From Arcobacter acticola (GTDB lineage: Bacteria > Campylobacterota > Campylobacteria > Campylobacterales > Arcobacteraceae): a stretch of 64,000 bases of DNA. Below the pieces are notes generated by a model, which did not search any database, was not told the DNA's origin, and was given only the letters and a program-made list of their open reading frames with translations. Shown here piece after piece: positions 12,446-21,001 of the stretch; position 1 is the stretch's first letter; each line of letters starts with the position of its first letter. Location: positions 1,054,001 through 1,118,000 of the forward strand of contig NZ_CP042652.1 in the NCBI RefSeq assembly GCF_013177675.1, in the 5' to 3' direction. A program made the translations under genes and the position numbers.

Positions 12446-12529
12446 CTTCTTTCTTCTAAACAAACTTTTTTAACTATACTAATTTAGATACTCATTACTG
12501 ATTTTATAACTCCTTATGCTCTTTTTTGC

Positions 12530-12535
12530 TACAAT
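12530..12535 (+). promoter_or_regulatory. Putative -10 box for tRNA-Thr
   Basis: TACAAT at 12530-12535, preceded by a run of T and TGC, resembles epsilonproteobacterial sigma-70 promoters with an extended -10. It is 30 bases before the tRNA. Confidence 0.45.
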
Positions 12536-12565
12536 TCCCATCCTTTTACATTCCTATTTTTACAC

Positions 12566-12641
12566 GCTTGCATAGCTCCAATGGTAGAGCAATTCCATGG
12601 TAAGGAAGAGGTTATCGGTTCAACTCCGATTGTGAGCACCA
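12566..12641 (+). tRNA. tRNA-Thr (anticodon GGT)
   Basis: A 76-base tRNA with encoded CCA. The acceptor GCTTGCA pairs with TGTGAGC (two G-U). The anticodon loop ATGGTAA gives GGT at 12599-12601. The T arm is ATCGGTTCAACTCCGAT. The outermost anticodon-stem pair is A-G rather than Watson-Crick. There is no sign of an integrated element behind it. Confidence 0.94.
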
Positions 12642-12727
12642 CTTGTATTATTTTTATCCACTTTTTATTAGAATTTATATGTAATTTTTGTATAATTTAA
12701 ACTTATTTTAAAATTAAGGAAAAGTTT

Positions 12728-14023
12728 ATGAACTTTTTTAAATTAAAAGAACATGATACAACTGTTTCAAAAGAGTTTTATGCTGGATTTACTACTTTTT
12801 TAACAATGATGTATATTGTTCCTGTAAACGGATTTATACTTGCAGATGCAGGTCTTCCTATTGATGCTGTAATTACTGCAACTGCTCTTATTACAATTTT
12901 AGCAACTTTGTTTTCTGCTTTATGGTCAAATACACCAATTGCAATGAGTGTTGGTATGGGTTTAAATGCATATTTTTCTTATGGATTGGTTTTAGGAATG
13001 AAAATTCCTTGGGAGACTGCTTTAGGGATAGTATTTTTATCAGGTATATTATTTGTAATATTGTCTTTAACAAATTTTAGAGTTTGGATAATGACATCTA
13101 TTCCAATGAGTTTAAGACGAGCTATAAGTGCTGGAATTGGTTCTTTTATTGCTTTTATTGGTTTAAAACAAATGGGAATGATTGTTTCTAATGATGCAAC
13201 ATTGGTTGGACTTGGAGATTTCTCAAATTCAAATGTTTTATTAGGTGTATTAGGTCTGATTTTAGCTTTTAGTTTTTATGCATATAGATTAAAAGGTGCT
13301 TTTATTTTATCAATTGCAATTACATCTTGTACTGCATGGTTTTTTGGTTTAGGAGAATTACCATCTTCTATAATATCAATGCCGGCTTCAATTTCTCCTA
13401 TTTTTCTTCAATTAGATATTTTAAGTGCAATATCTTTATCTTTATTACCAGTTATTATCACATTTTTAATTACGGATATGTTTGATACTTTAGGAACTCT
13501 AACAGGAGTTGGAACAAGAGCAAACTTATTTCAAGCAAATAATAAAGATGATAAATCTCTACAAAAAACTTTAGAAGCTGATGCTATTGCAACGGTTGGT
13601 GGAAGTTTATTAGGAGTTTCAACTACAACTGCTTTTATTGAAAGCGCCGCAGGTGTTGAAGAAGGTGGAAGAACTGGTTTAACAGCAGTGTTCACAGCAT
13701 CTCTTTTTGTTATGACATTATTTATGTTGCCACTTTTTAAATCTATTCCTTCAAATGCAATTTATCCAGTTTTAGTGGTTGTTGGAGTATTGATGTTTAC
13801 AGAGCTTGGTAAAATTAATTTTGAAGATTCAGATTTAGCTACAAGTGCGGGAGCATTTTTAATTGTAATTTTAATGCCTTTAACTTTTTCTATTACAAAT
13901 GGTATTGCTGCTGGATTTTTAGTTTATACAATTATAAAAATTGCAAAAAAAGAATTTGCAGATTTAAATATTGGTATTTTAGTTATTACATTTATTAGTG
14001 CTTTAGCGTTTATCGTACACTAA
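12728..14023 (+). CDS. NCS2 family purine permease (guanine/hypoxanthine type)
   Basis: A 431-residue inner-membrane transporter of the AzgA/PbuG/GhxP branch of the NCS2 family, with about 12-14 hydrophobic segments. The N-terminus (FKLKEHDTTVSKEFYAG followed by TTFLTMMYI) is the signature start of this branch, and TDMFDTLGTLTGVG in the middle is its conserved transport motif. It is 26 bases upstream of a purine-type phosphoribosyltransferase, so base import and salvage are probably coupled. Guanine or hypoxanthine is the likeliest substrate. Confidence 0.9.
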   Translation: MNFFKLKEHDTTVSKEFYAGFTTFLTMMYIVPVNGFILADAGLPIDAVITATALITILATLFSALWSNTPIAMSVGMGLNAYFSYGLVLGMKIPWETALGIVFLSGILFVILSLTNFRVWIMTSIPMSLRRAISAGIGSFIAFIGLKQMGMIVSNDATLVGLGDFSNSNVLLGVLGLILAFSFYAYRLKGAFILSIAITSCTAWFFGLGELPSSIISMPASISPIFLQLDILSAISLSLLPVIITFLITDMFDTLGTLTGVGTRANLFQANNKDDKSLQKTLEADAIATVGGSLLGVSTTTAFIESAAGVEEGGRTGLTAVFTASLFVMTLFMLPLFKSIPSNAIYPVLVVVGVLMFTELGKINFEDSDLATSAGAFLIVILMPLTFSITNGIAAGFLVYTIIKIAKKEFADLNIGILVITFISALAFIVH

Positions 14024-14048
14024 TTTTATATTAGAAAAAGGAATTATT

Positions 14049-14495
14049 TTGGAAAAACTATATTATAGTTATGAATTATTTGTAAAAGATACTCAAGTTT
14101 TAGTTGATAAATGTAGAGATTTTGAACCTGAGATTTTACTTGCAGTTGCACGTGGTGGATTAACACTTTCACATTTAATGGCTCAAGCAATGGATATGAG
14201 AAATTTATATACTTTAAATTCAATACATTATGAAGGTGAATTAAAACTTGATACATTTAATATATTTAATATTCCTGATGTTTCACATGCGAAAAAAGTT
14301 TTAATAGTAGATGATATTGTAGATTCTGGTGAAACTATGAGAGAAATTTTAAAAGTTTTAAGTGAAAAATTTCCAAATGTTGAATTTAAATTAGCAACTT
14401 TATTTTATAAAAAAACTGCTGTATTAAGACCTGATTATAGTGTTAGAGAAGCAAATGAGTGGATTGATTTTTTTTGGGAAATTGATGTTAAATAA
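14049..14495 (+). CDS. Purine phosphoribosyltransferase (hypoxanthine/xanthine-guanine type)
   Basis: A 148-residue type I phosphoribosyltransferase that joins a free purine base to PRPP. The PRPP-binding motif VLIVDDIVDSGET is at residues 84-96, with AVARGGLTLSH at 33-42 forming the PPi loop. It starts at TTG (14049) with AAGGA upstream; no ATG gives the full domain. Located just after the purine permease, it is most likely a Gpt/Hpt-type salvage enzyme. Base preference cannot be assigned by eye. Confidence 0.85.
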   Translation: MEKLYYSYELFVKDTQVLVDKCRDFEPEILLAVARGGLTLSHLMAQAMDMRNLYTLNSIHYEGELKLDTFNIFNIPDVSHAKKVLIVDDIVDSGETMREILKVLSEKFPNVEFKLATLFYKKTAVLRPDYSVREANEWIDFFWEIDVK

Positions 14496-14547
14496 GTAAT
14501 TATATATTTTTTATGTATAATGAATAAAATTAAAAATGGATGTGAAT

Positions 14548-14832
14548 ATGACTTTTATAGATTTTAAGAAATTACTTTTGGATGCAGAACTTAGTATTCC
14601 AAAATTTACAGAACTTATTAAAGTTAGTGAGAAGAATATTCAAGCATATAAAAAGAAAAAACATGTTCCAAATGCAATTGCTGTAATTGCAACATGTTTT
14701 GCTAAAATGAATAAAGAATCTATTGATTTTAGAGAATTAATAAACGATTTAGAATTAGAGAAAAAAGAAAAAAAAGGTGCAGGTTTTTCTAAGAAAAAAG
14801 TATCAAAAGAGAAAGAGAAATCAAAAAAATAA
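14548..14832 (+). CDS. Small helical protein with Lys-rich tail, possible DNA-binding
   Basis: Unrecognised protein. From the ATG at 14548 (GGA upstream) it has 94 residues; an in-frame ATG 12 bases earlier lacks a ribosome site. Residues 1-60 look like a compact helical bundle (FKKLLLDAELSIPKFTELI, then KVSEKNIQAYKKKKHVPN) reminiscent of a Xre-type helix-turn-helix. The last 25 residues are almost entirely Lys, Glu, Ser and Gly. A small DNA- or RNA-binding protein is a reasonable guess, not a finding. Confidence 0.7.
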   Translation: MTFIDFKKLLLDAELSIPKFTELIKVSEKNIQAYKKKKHVPNAIAVIATCFAKMNKESIDFRELINDLELEKKEKKGAGFSKKKVSKEKEKSKK

Positions 14833-14878
14833 AGTTTAATTTGATATACTTCCCAAATTTTAAAAATTAAGGAAGTAT

Positions 14879-15265
14879 ATGATACTCAATAATAAAATCA
14901 AAATCTTTTTTGCTATTGCTTCATTTATGATGGCATTAGGCATAGCTCTTGGAGCTTTTGGAGCTCATGCATTAAAATCTATTCTTGATGAATATTTTTT
15001 AAAAATCTACAATACAGGTATTCAATACCATTTTTATAATACATTAGGACTTTTTGCTGCAACTTTTATTTATGCATTAAAACCTGATTCTAAAAAAATC
15101 TTTATTTCTTTATGGCTTATTATAATTGGTATGATAATTTTCTCTTTTTCATTATATTTCTTAGCTATTTTAAACATGCCAATTTTAGGAGCAATAACAC
15201 CAATTGGTGGAACATTACTTATTATTGCATGGCTTACTTTAACTTATGGTATTTTAAAGGACTAA
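14879..15265 (+). CDS. DUF423 family small membrane protein
   Basis: A 128-residue protein with four hydrophobic segments and the DUF423 features GAFGAHAL at about 26-33 and YHFYNTLGLFAA near 50. GGAAG precedes the ATG at 14879. Function of the family is unknown. It ends 4 bases before the ion channel, so the two are probably co-transcribed. Confidence 0.85.
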   Translation: MILNNKIKIFFAIASFMMALGIALGAFGAHALKSILDEYFLKIYNTGIQYHFYNTLGLFAATFIYALKPDSKKIFISLWLIIIGMIIFSFSLYFLAILNMPILGAITPIGGTLLIIAWLTLTYGILKD

Positions 15266-15269
15266 TTTA

Positions 15270-16073
15270 ATGACAGTTATGGAAAAAATTGTTCATGTTA
15301 GAGATTCAAAATGGTTTTCTAATTTAACAACTATAATTATTATTGCATATGCTTCTATTTTGGGGTTTAAAACTTTAGATGAAGTTGATACTCATTATGA
15401 TTTATTTTTAAAGCTTGCTGATTATTTTGTAACCATTTATTTTGTTTTTGAATTAGCTATTAAAATGATTGCAGAAAAGAAATTCTTAAATTTTTTTAAA
15501 TCAGGTTGGAATTTATTTGACTTTGTAATTGTTTTTATTACTCTTCTTCCTTTAGAGTCATCAAACTATGCTGCAATTGCTAGACTTATGAGGGTATTTA
15601 GAATTTTAAGATTATTTACAGCTAGACCTGAATTAAAAGCTATTATTGATATGTTAATCAAAGCAATTCCTGCAATTATTGATATTGTTATTTTGATGTT
15701 TATAATCTTTTATATATATGCCATTATTGGTAATTTCTTTTTTGTAAATTTAGAATCAGGATTATGGAAAGATTTCTTAGTTTCTATGTTAACACTTTTT
15801 AGAGTTTTAACATTTGAAGATTGGACAGATGTTATGTATGAAGCTATGGAAGTTTATCCATGGGCTTGGACATATTTTGTTTCATTTATTATAATTGCAG
15901 CATTTGTATTTTTTAATCTTTTTGTTGCTGTTATTATTGGTGAAATGCAAAAACTTCAAGAAGCTGAAATGAAAGAAGAGATTCATGAAGATAGTTTAAA
16001 ATTAGATATTTTATTAAAAGAAATGAAAGCTCTTAGAGAAGAAGTAAATAACTTAAGAAAAGAAAAACAATGA
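15270..16073 (+). CDS. Voltage-gated cation channel of the bacterial NaV type with acidic filter
   Basis: A 267-residue, six-helix channel subunit expected to form tetramers in the inner membrane. Helix S4 carries Arg at 105, 108, 111 and 114, the voltage-sensor spacing. The pore loop has TFEDWTD at 181-187 (15810-15830), where NavAb of Arcobacter butzleri has TLESWSM. S6 (about 202-225) is followed by an acidic neck and a coiled coil (226-265) as in NavAb. The filter aspartates match positions that, as I recall, make the engineered CavAb calcium-selective, so this may be a natural calcium or mixed channel. The stop overlaps the next gene by 4 bases. Confidence 0.9.
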   Translation: MTVMEKIVHVRDSKWFSNLTTIIIIAYASILGFKTLDEVDTHYDLFLKLADYFVTIYFVFELAIKMIAEKKFLNFFKSGWNLFDFVIVFITLLPLESSNYAAIARLMRVFRILRLFTARPELKAIIDMLIKAIPAIIDIVILMFIIFYIYAIIGNFFFVNLESGLWKDFLVSMLTLFRVLTFEDWTDVMYEAMEVYPWAWTYFVSFIIIAAFVFFNLFVAVIIGEMQKLQEAEMKEEIHEDSLKLDILLKEMKALREEVNNLRKEKQ

Positions 16074-16834
16074 AAAAATTTACAATATTAGGAACTGGTT
16101 GGTTAGGTTTTGAATTGGCAAAATCATTTAAAGATTTATATAAAATAAAAGTATCTTCAAGAAATGAAGAAAAGTTAAAAATTTATGAAGATGAAGGTTT
16201 ATCTTCATATGTTTTAAATGAAAATCATTTGGAATCTTTAGATGAATTACTTGATACAGATTATTTATTTATTAATTTCCCTCCTTCAAAATTTGATGAT
16301 TACTTATCTTTCTTGAATAAGATTTATGAGCATAAAAAAATAAAAGATATAGAAAAAATTATATTTATTAGTTCTACTTCTGTTTACCCAAATATTGAAG
16401 GTTTTTTCAATGAAGAATTTGAGATTGAAAATTCAAGTTCAAAAATAGTATATGAAGCTGAGAAATTAGTTTTAAATAAAAGTGATATTATTTTTAGAGT
16501 TTCTGCACTTGTTGGAGCAAATAGAGTTTCAGGAAGAAGGTTATCTAATAAAGTTGTGGAATATCCAAAAAGTGTAATAAATTTTGTTCATAGAAATGAT
16601 GTAATAGATGCGACAAAGTTTGTCATTGAAAATAATCTTAATGGTACATTTAATCTTTGTTGTAAAGAACATCCAAGTAAAGAAGATTTATATAGTTTCA
16701 ATGCTAAAAAATATGATTTTGCCTTGCCTCTATTTTCACAAAATAAAGATTTTTTAAATAGAATAATTGATGGTTCTAAAATAGAAAAGTCAGGATTTGT
16801 CTATAAGCATGAGAATGCCTTTGATTTAATATAG
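16070..16834 (+). CDS. NAD(P)-dependent epimerase/SDR family protein (YeeZ-like)
   Basis: A 254-residue Rossmann-fold protein. TILGTGWLGFELA at residues 5-17 is the nucleotide-binding turn, in the GxGWLG form found in YeeZ-like atypical SDRs. FISSTSVYPN around 100 carries the SDR Ser/Tyr region, and the C-terminal half is short. It starts inside the channel stop codon (ATGA overlap), implying translational coupling, though the functional link is unclear. Substrate unknown. Confidence 0.8.
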   Translation: MKKFTILGTGWLGFELAKSFKDLYKIKVSSRNEEKLKIYEDEGLSSYVLNENHLESLDELLDTDYLFINFPPSKFDDYLSFLNKIYEHKKIKDIEKIIFISSTSVYPNIEGFFNEEFEIENSSSKIVYEAEKLVLNKSDIIFRVSALVGANRVSGRRLSNKVVEYPKSVINFVHRNDVIDATKFVIENNLNGTFNLCCKEHPSKEDLYSFNAKKYDFALPLFSQNKDFLNRIIDGSKIEKSGFVYKHENAFDLI

Positions 16835-16845
16835 TTATAAAAGTA

Positions 16846-16881
16846 AGATTAGCTTTTGAAGTTAAAGCTAATCTATTTTTT
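16846..16881. terminator. Bidirectional terminator between the YeeZ-like gene and upp
   Basis: AGATTAGCTTT (16846-16856) and AAAGCTAATCT (16864-16874) form a perfect 11-bp stem, followed by a T run on the plus strand and preceded by A on the other. It serves two convergent genes. Confidence 0.85.
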
Positions 16882-17501
16882 TAATAAGTATTAAAAGCTC
16901 TATCTCCAGCATCACCAAGACCTGGTCTAATATAATTGTTTTCATCAAGTCTTTCATCTATTTGAGCTATATACATATCTACATCTGGAAATGCTTTTTG
17001 TACTTTTTCAACTCCATATGGTGAACCTAAAACATTTAAACAAATTATTCTTTTTGGATTTCTAGATTTTAAATGTTCAATCCCATCTATTAATGAACCA
17101 CCCGTTGCTACCATTGGATCTAATAATAAAACAGTTTTTCCTTCTAAATTAGGAATATTTTCATAAAAAATTTTACTTTGTGATGTTTCTTCATCTCTTT
17201 TCATTGCTAAAAATCCACTTCTTGCATATGGTAAAGTTTTTAATATACCTGTTAGCATTGGCTCACCAGCTCTTAAAATTGGAACAAGAACTAATTTTTG
17301 AACTTCTATCATTTCAACATCTAATGGACCCTGCCATGTATTAATATTTTGACTTACTGTTTCAAAATCACTTAAAGCTTCTGAAGCTATGATTCTTGAT
17401 ATCTCTTCTATTGTTAATCTAAACTCATTTGAAGTTGTTCTAACATCTCTTAATCTATTTACTAAGTGTTTTACCACTACGTTTGTACTTTCTTTATACA
17501 T
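16881..17501 (-). CDS. upp: Uracil phosphoribosyltransferase
   Basis: Converts uracil and PRPP to UMP. It has 206 residues, the family norm. The PRPP loop reads VLLLDPMVATGGS and the C-terminus has the uracil-binding RPGLGDAGDRAF typical of Upp. The ATG at 17501 has AAAGGA upstream. It is divergent from the uracil permease at 17617, so import and salvage of uracil share one intergenic control region. Confidence 0.97.
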   Translation of the reverse strand: MYKESTNVVVKHLVNRLRDVRTTSNEFRLTIEEISRIIASEALSDFETVSQNINTWQGPLDVEMIEVQKLVLVPILRAGEPMLTGILKTLPYARSGFLAMKRDEETSQSKIFYENIPNLEGKTVLLLDPMVATGGSLIDGIEHLKSRNPKRIICLNVLGSPYGVEKVQKAFPDVDMYIAQIDERLDENNYIRPGLGDAGDRAFNTY

Positions 17502-17616
17502 AGGAATCCTTTGAAAATTTATATTACTGAAAAATTGCTTATAAATTATATATAAATTTAAATTTTATTAACACATAATTTGATATTATAATTTTACAAA
17601 AAAAATAGAGGTATAT

Positions 17617-18849
17617 ATGAAACCCACAGATTACAACTTTAGAATGAAAGATTCAATTCTTGGCTTACAATTTTTATTTGTAGCTTTTGGTGCACTTGTC
17701 TTAGTGCCAATTTTAACTGGACTTGATCCAAATGTCGCTTTATTTACAGCTGGAATTGGAACTTTACTTTTTCAATTTGTAAATAGAAAATGCGTTCCTC
17801 CAATATTTTTAGCATCTTCATTTGCTTTTATTGCTCCGATTTCTTATGGTGTTGCTACTTGGGGAATTCCTGCGACTATGTCAGGACTTGTTGCTGCTGG
17901 GTTTTTGTATGTTGTTTTGAGTTTTTTAATTAGATTAAAAGGTGATAATTTTTTACATAAATTACTTCCAAGTGTTGTTGTAGGTCCCGTTATTATGTCT
18001 ATTGGACTTATTTTATCTCCAGTTGCTGTTAATATGGCAATGGGTAAATCAGGTGATGGATCAATTGTAATTGTACCTTTTGAACAAGCAATAGTTATTT
18101 CAATGATTGCATTACTAATAACTATTTTTGTATCTTTACTTGGAAAAGGAATGTTTAAATTAGTACCTATTTTATTAGGAATTATCGGAGGATATTTAGT
18201 TTCTTTATACTTTGGTATTGTTGATTTTTCAAACATAGCAAAAGCATCTTGGTTTGCAATGCCTAATTTTACAGCTCCTGAATTTAATTGGCAAGCTATA
18301 ATTTTTATTTTACCAATTGCAATTGCCCCTGCAATTGAGCATATTGGAGATATGTTAGCTATTTCAAATGTTACAAAACAAGATTATTTAAAAAAGCCAG
18401 GATTAAAAAATACACTTTTAGGTGATGGTCTTGCAACCTCTGTGGCTTCACTTTTTGGTGGACCTCCTAATACTACTTATTCTGAAGTTACAGGTGCTGT
18501 TACAGTTACAAAGGCTTATAATCCAGCTATTATGACTTGGGCTGCTATTTGTGCAATTCTTTTAGCTTTTGTTGGAAAATTAGGAGCAATACTAGCTACT
18601 ATTCCAACTCCTGTAATGGGAGGAATTATGTTGTTACTTTTTGGTATTATTGCAACTTTAGGAATTAGTACTCTTTCAAAAGCAAATATTGATTTCTCTT
18701 GTCCTAGAAATATGGCAATTGTTTCTATGATTTTAGTATTTTCAATAGGTGGTATGACATTTAATTTTGGTGGAGTTCCATTTGCTGGAATTGGTCTTGG
18801 AGCAATTATTGGAGTATTTTTAAATCTCGTTTTACCAAAAGCTTCATGA
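17617..18849 (+). CDS. uraA: Uracil permease (NCS2 family)
   Basis: A 410-residue inner-membrane uracil:proton symporter with about 12-14 membrane segments. AIAPAIEHIGDMLAIS contains the conserved Glu of UraA helix 8, and FGGPPNTTYSEVTGAV is the family's NCS2 signature. A TATAAT lies at 17587-17592 and AGAGG precedes the ATG. The pairing with upp supports uracil as substrate; xanthine is less likely. Confidence 0.93.
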   Translation: MKPTDYNFRMKDSILGLQFLFVAFGALVLVPILTGLDPNVALFTAGIGTLLFQFVNRKCVPPIFLASSFAFIAPISYGVATWGIPATMSGLVAAGFLYVVLSFLIRLKGDNFLHKLLPSVVVGPVIMSIGLILSPVAVNMAMGKSGDGSIVIVPFEQAIVISMIALLITIFVSLLGKGMFKLVPILLGIIGGYLVSLYFGIVDFSNIAKASWFAMPNFTAPEFNWQAIIFILPIAIAPAIEHIGDMLAISNVTKQDYLKKPGLKNTLLGDGLATSVASLFGGPPNTTYSEVTGAVTVTKAYNPAIMTWAAICAILLAFVGKLGAILATIPTPVMGGIMLLLFGIIATLGISTLSKANIDFSCPRNMAIVSMILVFSIGGMTFNFGGVPFAGIGLGAIIGVFLNLVLPKAS

Positions 18850-18906
18850 AATAATGTTAATATTTAAATCTTAAATAAATCATTAAAATTTACAAAAAGG
18901 ATAATA

Positions 18907-19407
18907 ATGGCAACAAAAGAACACCAATTTGATATTTCTGCGAAATTAGATATGCAAGAGATGAAAAATGCGGTTATACAAGCACAGAAAGAGATAGATA
19001 CAAGATATGATTTTAAAGGTATTTCAAAAGAGATAGATTTAAATGTAGGTGCTAAAACTTTGACATTAGTTACTTCAAGTGATAATAAAATAGATGCAAT
19101 GAGAGATATTTTAATTTCAAAAATGAATAAAAGAGGAATTTCTATAAATTCCCTTGAAGAGTTAAAAAAAGAGGATTCAAGTGGTGGAAATAGAAAATAT
19201 TCATATAAAATAGTTGATACTATTGAAAAAGATGAAGCAAAAATTATTCAAACTGAAATTAAAAGTTTAAAACTAAAAGTATCTGCTGTTAATCAAGGTG
19301 ATGAAATTAGAGTTACAGGAAAAAATATTGATGATTTACAAACTGTAATGAAACATCTTAAAACTCTTGAATTAAAAGCTCCTTTAGTATTTGATAATTT
19401 TAGATAA
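18907..19407 (+). CDS. YajQ family nucleotide-binding protein
   Basis: A 166-residue cytoplasmic protein of the YajQ family, two ferredoxin-like domains. The start (HQFDISAKLDMQEMKNAV) and the SRYDFKG-equivalent TRYDFKGISKEI at about 33-43 are diagnostic. Relatives bind cyclic di-GMP and act as transcription co-regulators; some bind tRNA or rRNA. AAAAGGA precedes the ATG. It is monocistronic by appearance. Confidence 0.93.
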   Translation: MATKEHQFDISAKLDMQEMKNAVIQAQKEIDTRYDFKGISKEIDLNVGAKTLTLVTSSDNKIDAMRDILISKMNKRGISINSLEELKKEDSSGGNRKYSYKIVDTIEKDEAKIIQTEIKSLKLKVSAVNQGDEIRVTGKNIDDLQTVMKHLKTLELKAPLVFDNFR

Positions 19408-19474
19408 TAATATTATTTATACATAATTTATGAATAATTAATATATAATTCATTCTTTTTATAAAGGATGAATT

Positions 19475-20260
19475 ATAGAACTTCTAATCATAAAATCAAT
19501 TGCAGTAGTAACACTTGTTTTAGCTTTAAGCTTTATTGCTGAAAAAGTAAGCCCTAAAGTTTCAGGTATATTATCAGGTCTTCCTGTTGGAAGTTCAATT
19601 ACTCTTATTTTCTTTGCAATAGAAAATGGAGTTGATTATGTAACAAAAGTTGCTTTATATAATATTCACGGTCTTTTTGCTGCATTGGCTTTTTCTATTG
19701 GTTATTATATTAGTACTTTTTATAAGGGAAAATTTGAGATATTTTTATCTTTATTAATCTCATTTATTTCATACTTGATTATTGCATTTATTTTAGCTTA
19801 TGTTCCTCCTCATGTATTTTTTACTCCATTTATTGTTATTACATTGATGTTAATTGCTTCAATATATTTTGCAAAAAAAGAAAATTTTACAATTGACAAA
19901 TCTGTTAAAACTTCTTTATCAGATATACTTTTTAGATCTATTTTAACTATATCAATATTTTTGATAGTTTCAAGTTTACCTAAATATGTCTCTAGTAATA
20001 TTGCCGGAATTTTTTCTTCATTTCCTACAATACTTTTGCCATTACTTCTGATAATCCATTTTAGACATAGTAAACTACAAGCAAGAACAATTATTAAAAA
20101 TACTCCTTTTGGATTGAGTTCTGTTGTTATTTACTCTTTGGTTGTATATTTTACATATGAAAAAATTGGAATTCTATATGGAACATTAACAGCATTAATT
20201 TGCTCTGTTTTATATGTTTTCATACAAGGAAAGATTTTGAAATTTTTTAAACTTATATAA
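19475..20260 (+). CDS. Polytopic membrane protein with two similar halves, apparent AUA start
   Basis: The coding frame is open from 19472, but the first ATG/GTG/TTG in frame is a TTG at 19685, inside a membrane helix. AAAGGA (19463-19468) lies 6 bases before ATA at 19475, exactly where a start belongs, giving 261 residues beginning with ELLIIKSIAVVTLVLALS. About eight hydrophobic segments are visible. VSGILSGLPVGSSITLIFF near 30-50 and IAGIFSSFPTILLPLLLII near 180-200 look like repeats of one half. Family not recognised. Initiation at AUA, a mutated ATG or a base error are all possible. Confidence 0.65.
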   Translation: MELLIIKSIAVVTLVLALSFIAEKVSPKVSGILSGLPVGSSITLIFFAIENGVDYVTKVALYNIHGLFAALAFSIGYYISTFYKGKFEIFLSLLISFISYLIIAFILAYVPPHVFFTPFIVITLMLIASIYFAKKENFTIDKSVKTSLSDILFRSILTISIFLIVSSLPKYVSSNIAGIFSSFPTILLPLLLIIHFRHSKLQARTIIKNTPFGLSSVVIYSLVVYFTYEKIGILYGTLTALICSVLYVFIQGKILKFFKLI

Positions 20261-20341
20261 GATGTAATTTTCAGATATACACAGTAAGTAAACAAACTTT
20301 TACTATAATTAATATAAATTATTATAGTTTATAGGATTTAT

Positions 20342-21001
20342 ATGAGAGTTTTATTATTAGAAGACGATGTTGCTTTAAATGATTTATTAAATGAGCATTT
20401 AATAGATAAAGGTTATGATGTAACTTTATGTACAGATGGACAAGAAGCTTTAGAAGCATTGATCGATCAAAAGTATGATATTGCACTATTAGATATAAAT
20501 ACACCAATTATGAGTGGTATTGAAGTCTTAAAAACTATTCGAACTGAATATAAGAATAATACACCAGCTATTATTTTAACAGCTTACCAAGACACAAAAC
20601 ATTTAAAAGAGTCTTTTGAAAATGGTGTTGATGATTATATTAAAAAACCTTTTGATTTAGAAGAACTTGATCAAAGAATATTAAAACTTTGTAGGCAATT
20701 CTTAATTGAGCAAAATGATAAAATAAGAATTGATGATAATATATTTTTTGAATCACAGTCTTGTCAAGTATATGTAAATGATAAAATCGTAAATTTAGCA
20801 CAAAAAGAAAGAGATATTTTAAAGTATTTTTGTACACATAAAAATAGGGTAGTTTCAAGTGATGAGCTTCTTCAAAATATTTGGGCTTATGATGAAATGC
20901 CAACGGATGCCACAATTAGAGTTTATATAAAAAACTTAAGAGAGATAATTGGAAAAGATAAAATAACAACAATTAGAGGAATAGGGTACCGATTTGAATA
21001 G
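20342..21001 (+). CDS. OmpR-family response regulator
   Basis: A 219-residue DNA-binding response regulator. The receiver domain (1-115) has the acidic pair D8/D9, phospho-acceptor D51 (LLDIN) and K102-P103. The C-terminal winged helix (about 130-219) ends with TIRGIGYRFE, the OmpR/PhoB hallmark. The partner kinase begins 8 bases before its stop, so the two are translated together. The signal is unknown. Confidence 0.93.
   Translation: MRVLLLEDDVALNDLLNEHLIDKGYDVTLCTDGQEALEALIDQKYDIALLDINTPIMSGIEVLKTIRTEYKNNTPAIILTAYQDTKHLKESFENGVDDYIKKPFDLEELDQRILKLCRQFLIEQNDKIRIDDNIFFESQSCQVYVNDKIVNLAQKERDILKYFCTHKNRVVSSDELLQNIWAYDEMPTDATIRVYIKNLREIIGKDKITTIRGIGYRFE

Noticed and set aside
12566-12728. Integrated element at tRNA-Thr
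   Set aside because: No integrase and no repeated tRNA 3' end; an ordinary permease gene follows.
14044-14256. Minus-strand frames of repeated Leu/His/Tyr character opposite many genes
   Set aside because: These are antisense shadows of AT-rich coding sequence without ribosome sites; the plus-strand genes have clear motifs.
17502-17616. Riboswitch or attenuator before the uracil permease
   Set aside because: The short AT-rich leader shows a -10 box but no stable conserved structure.
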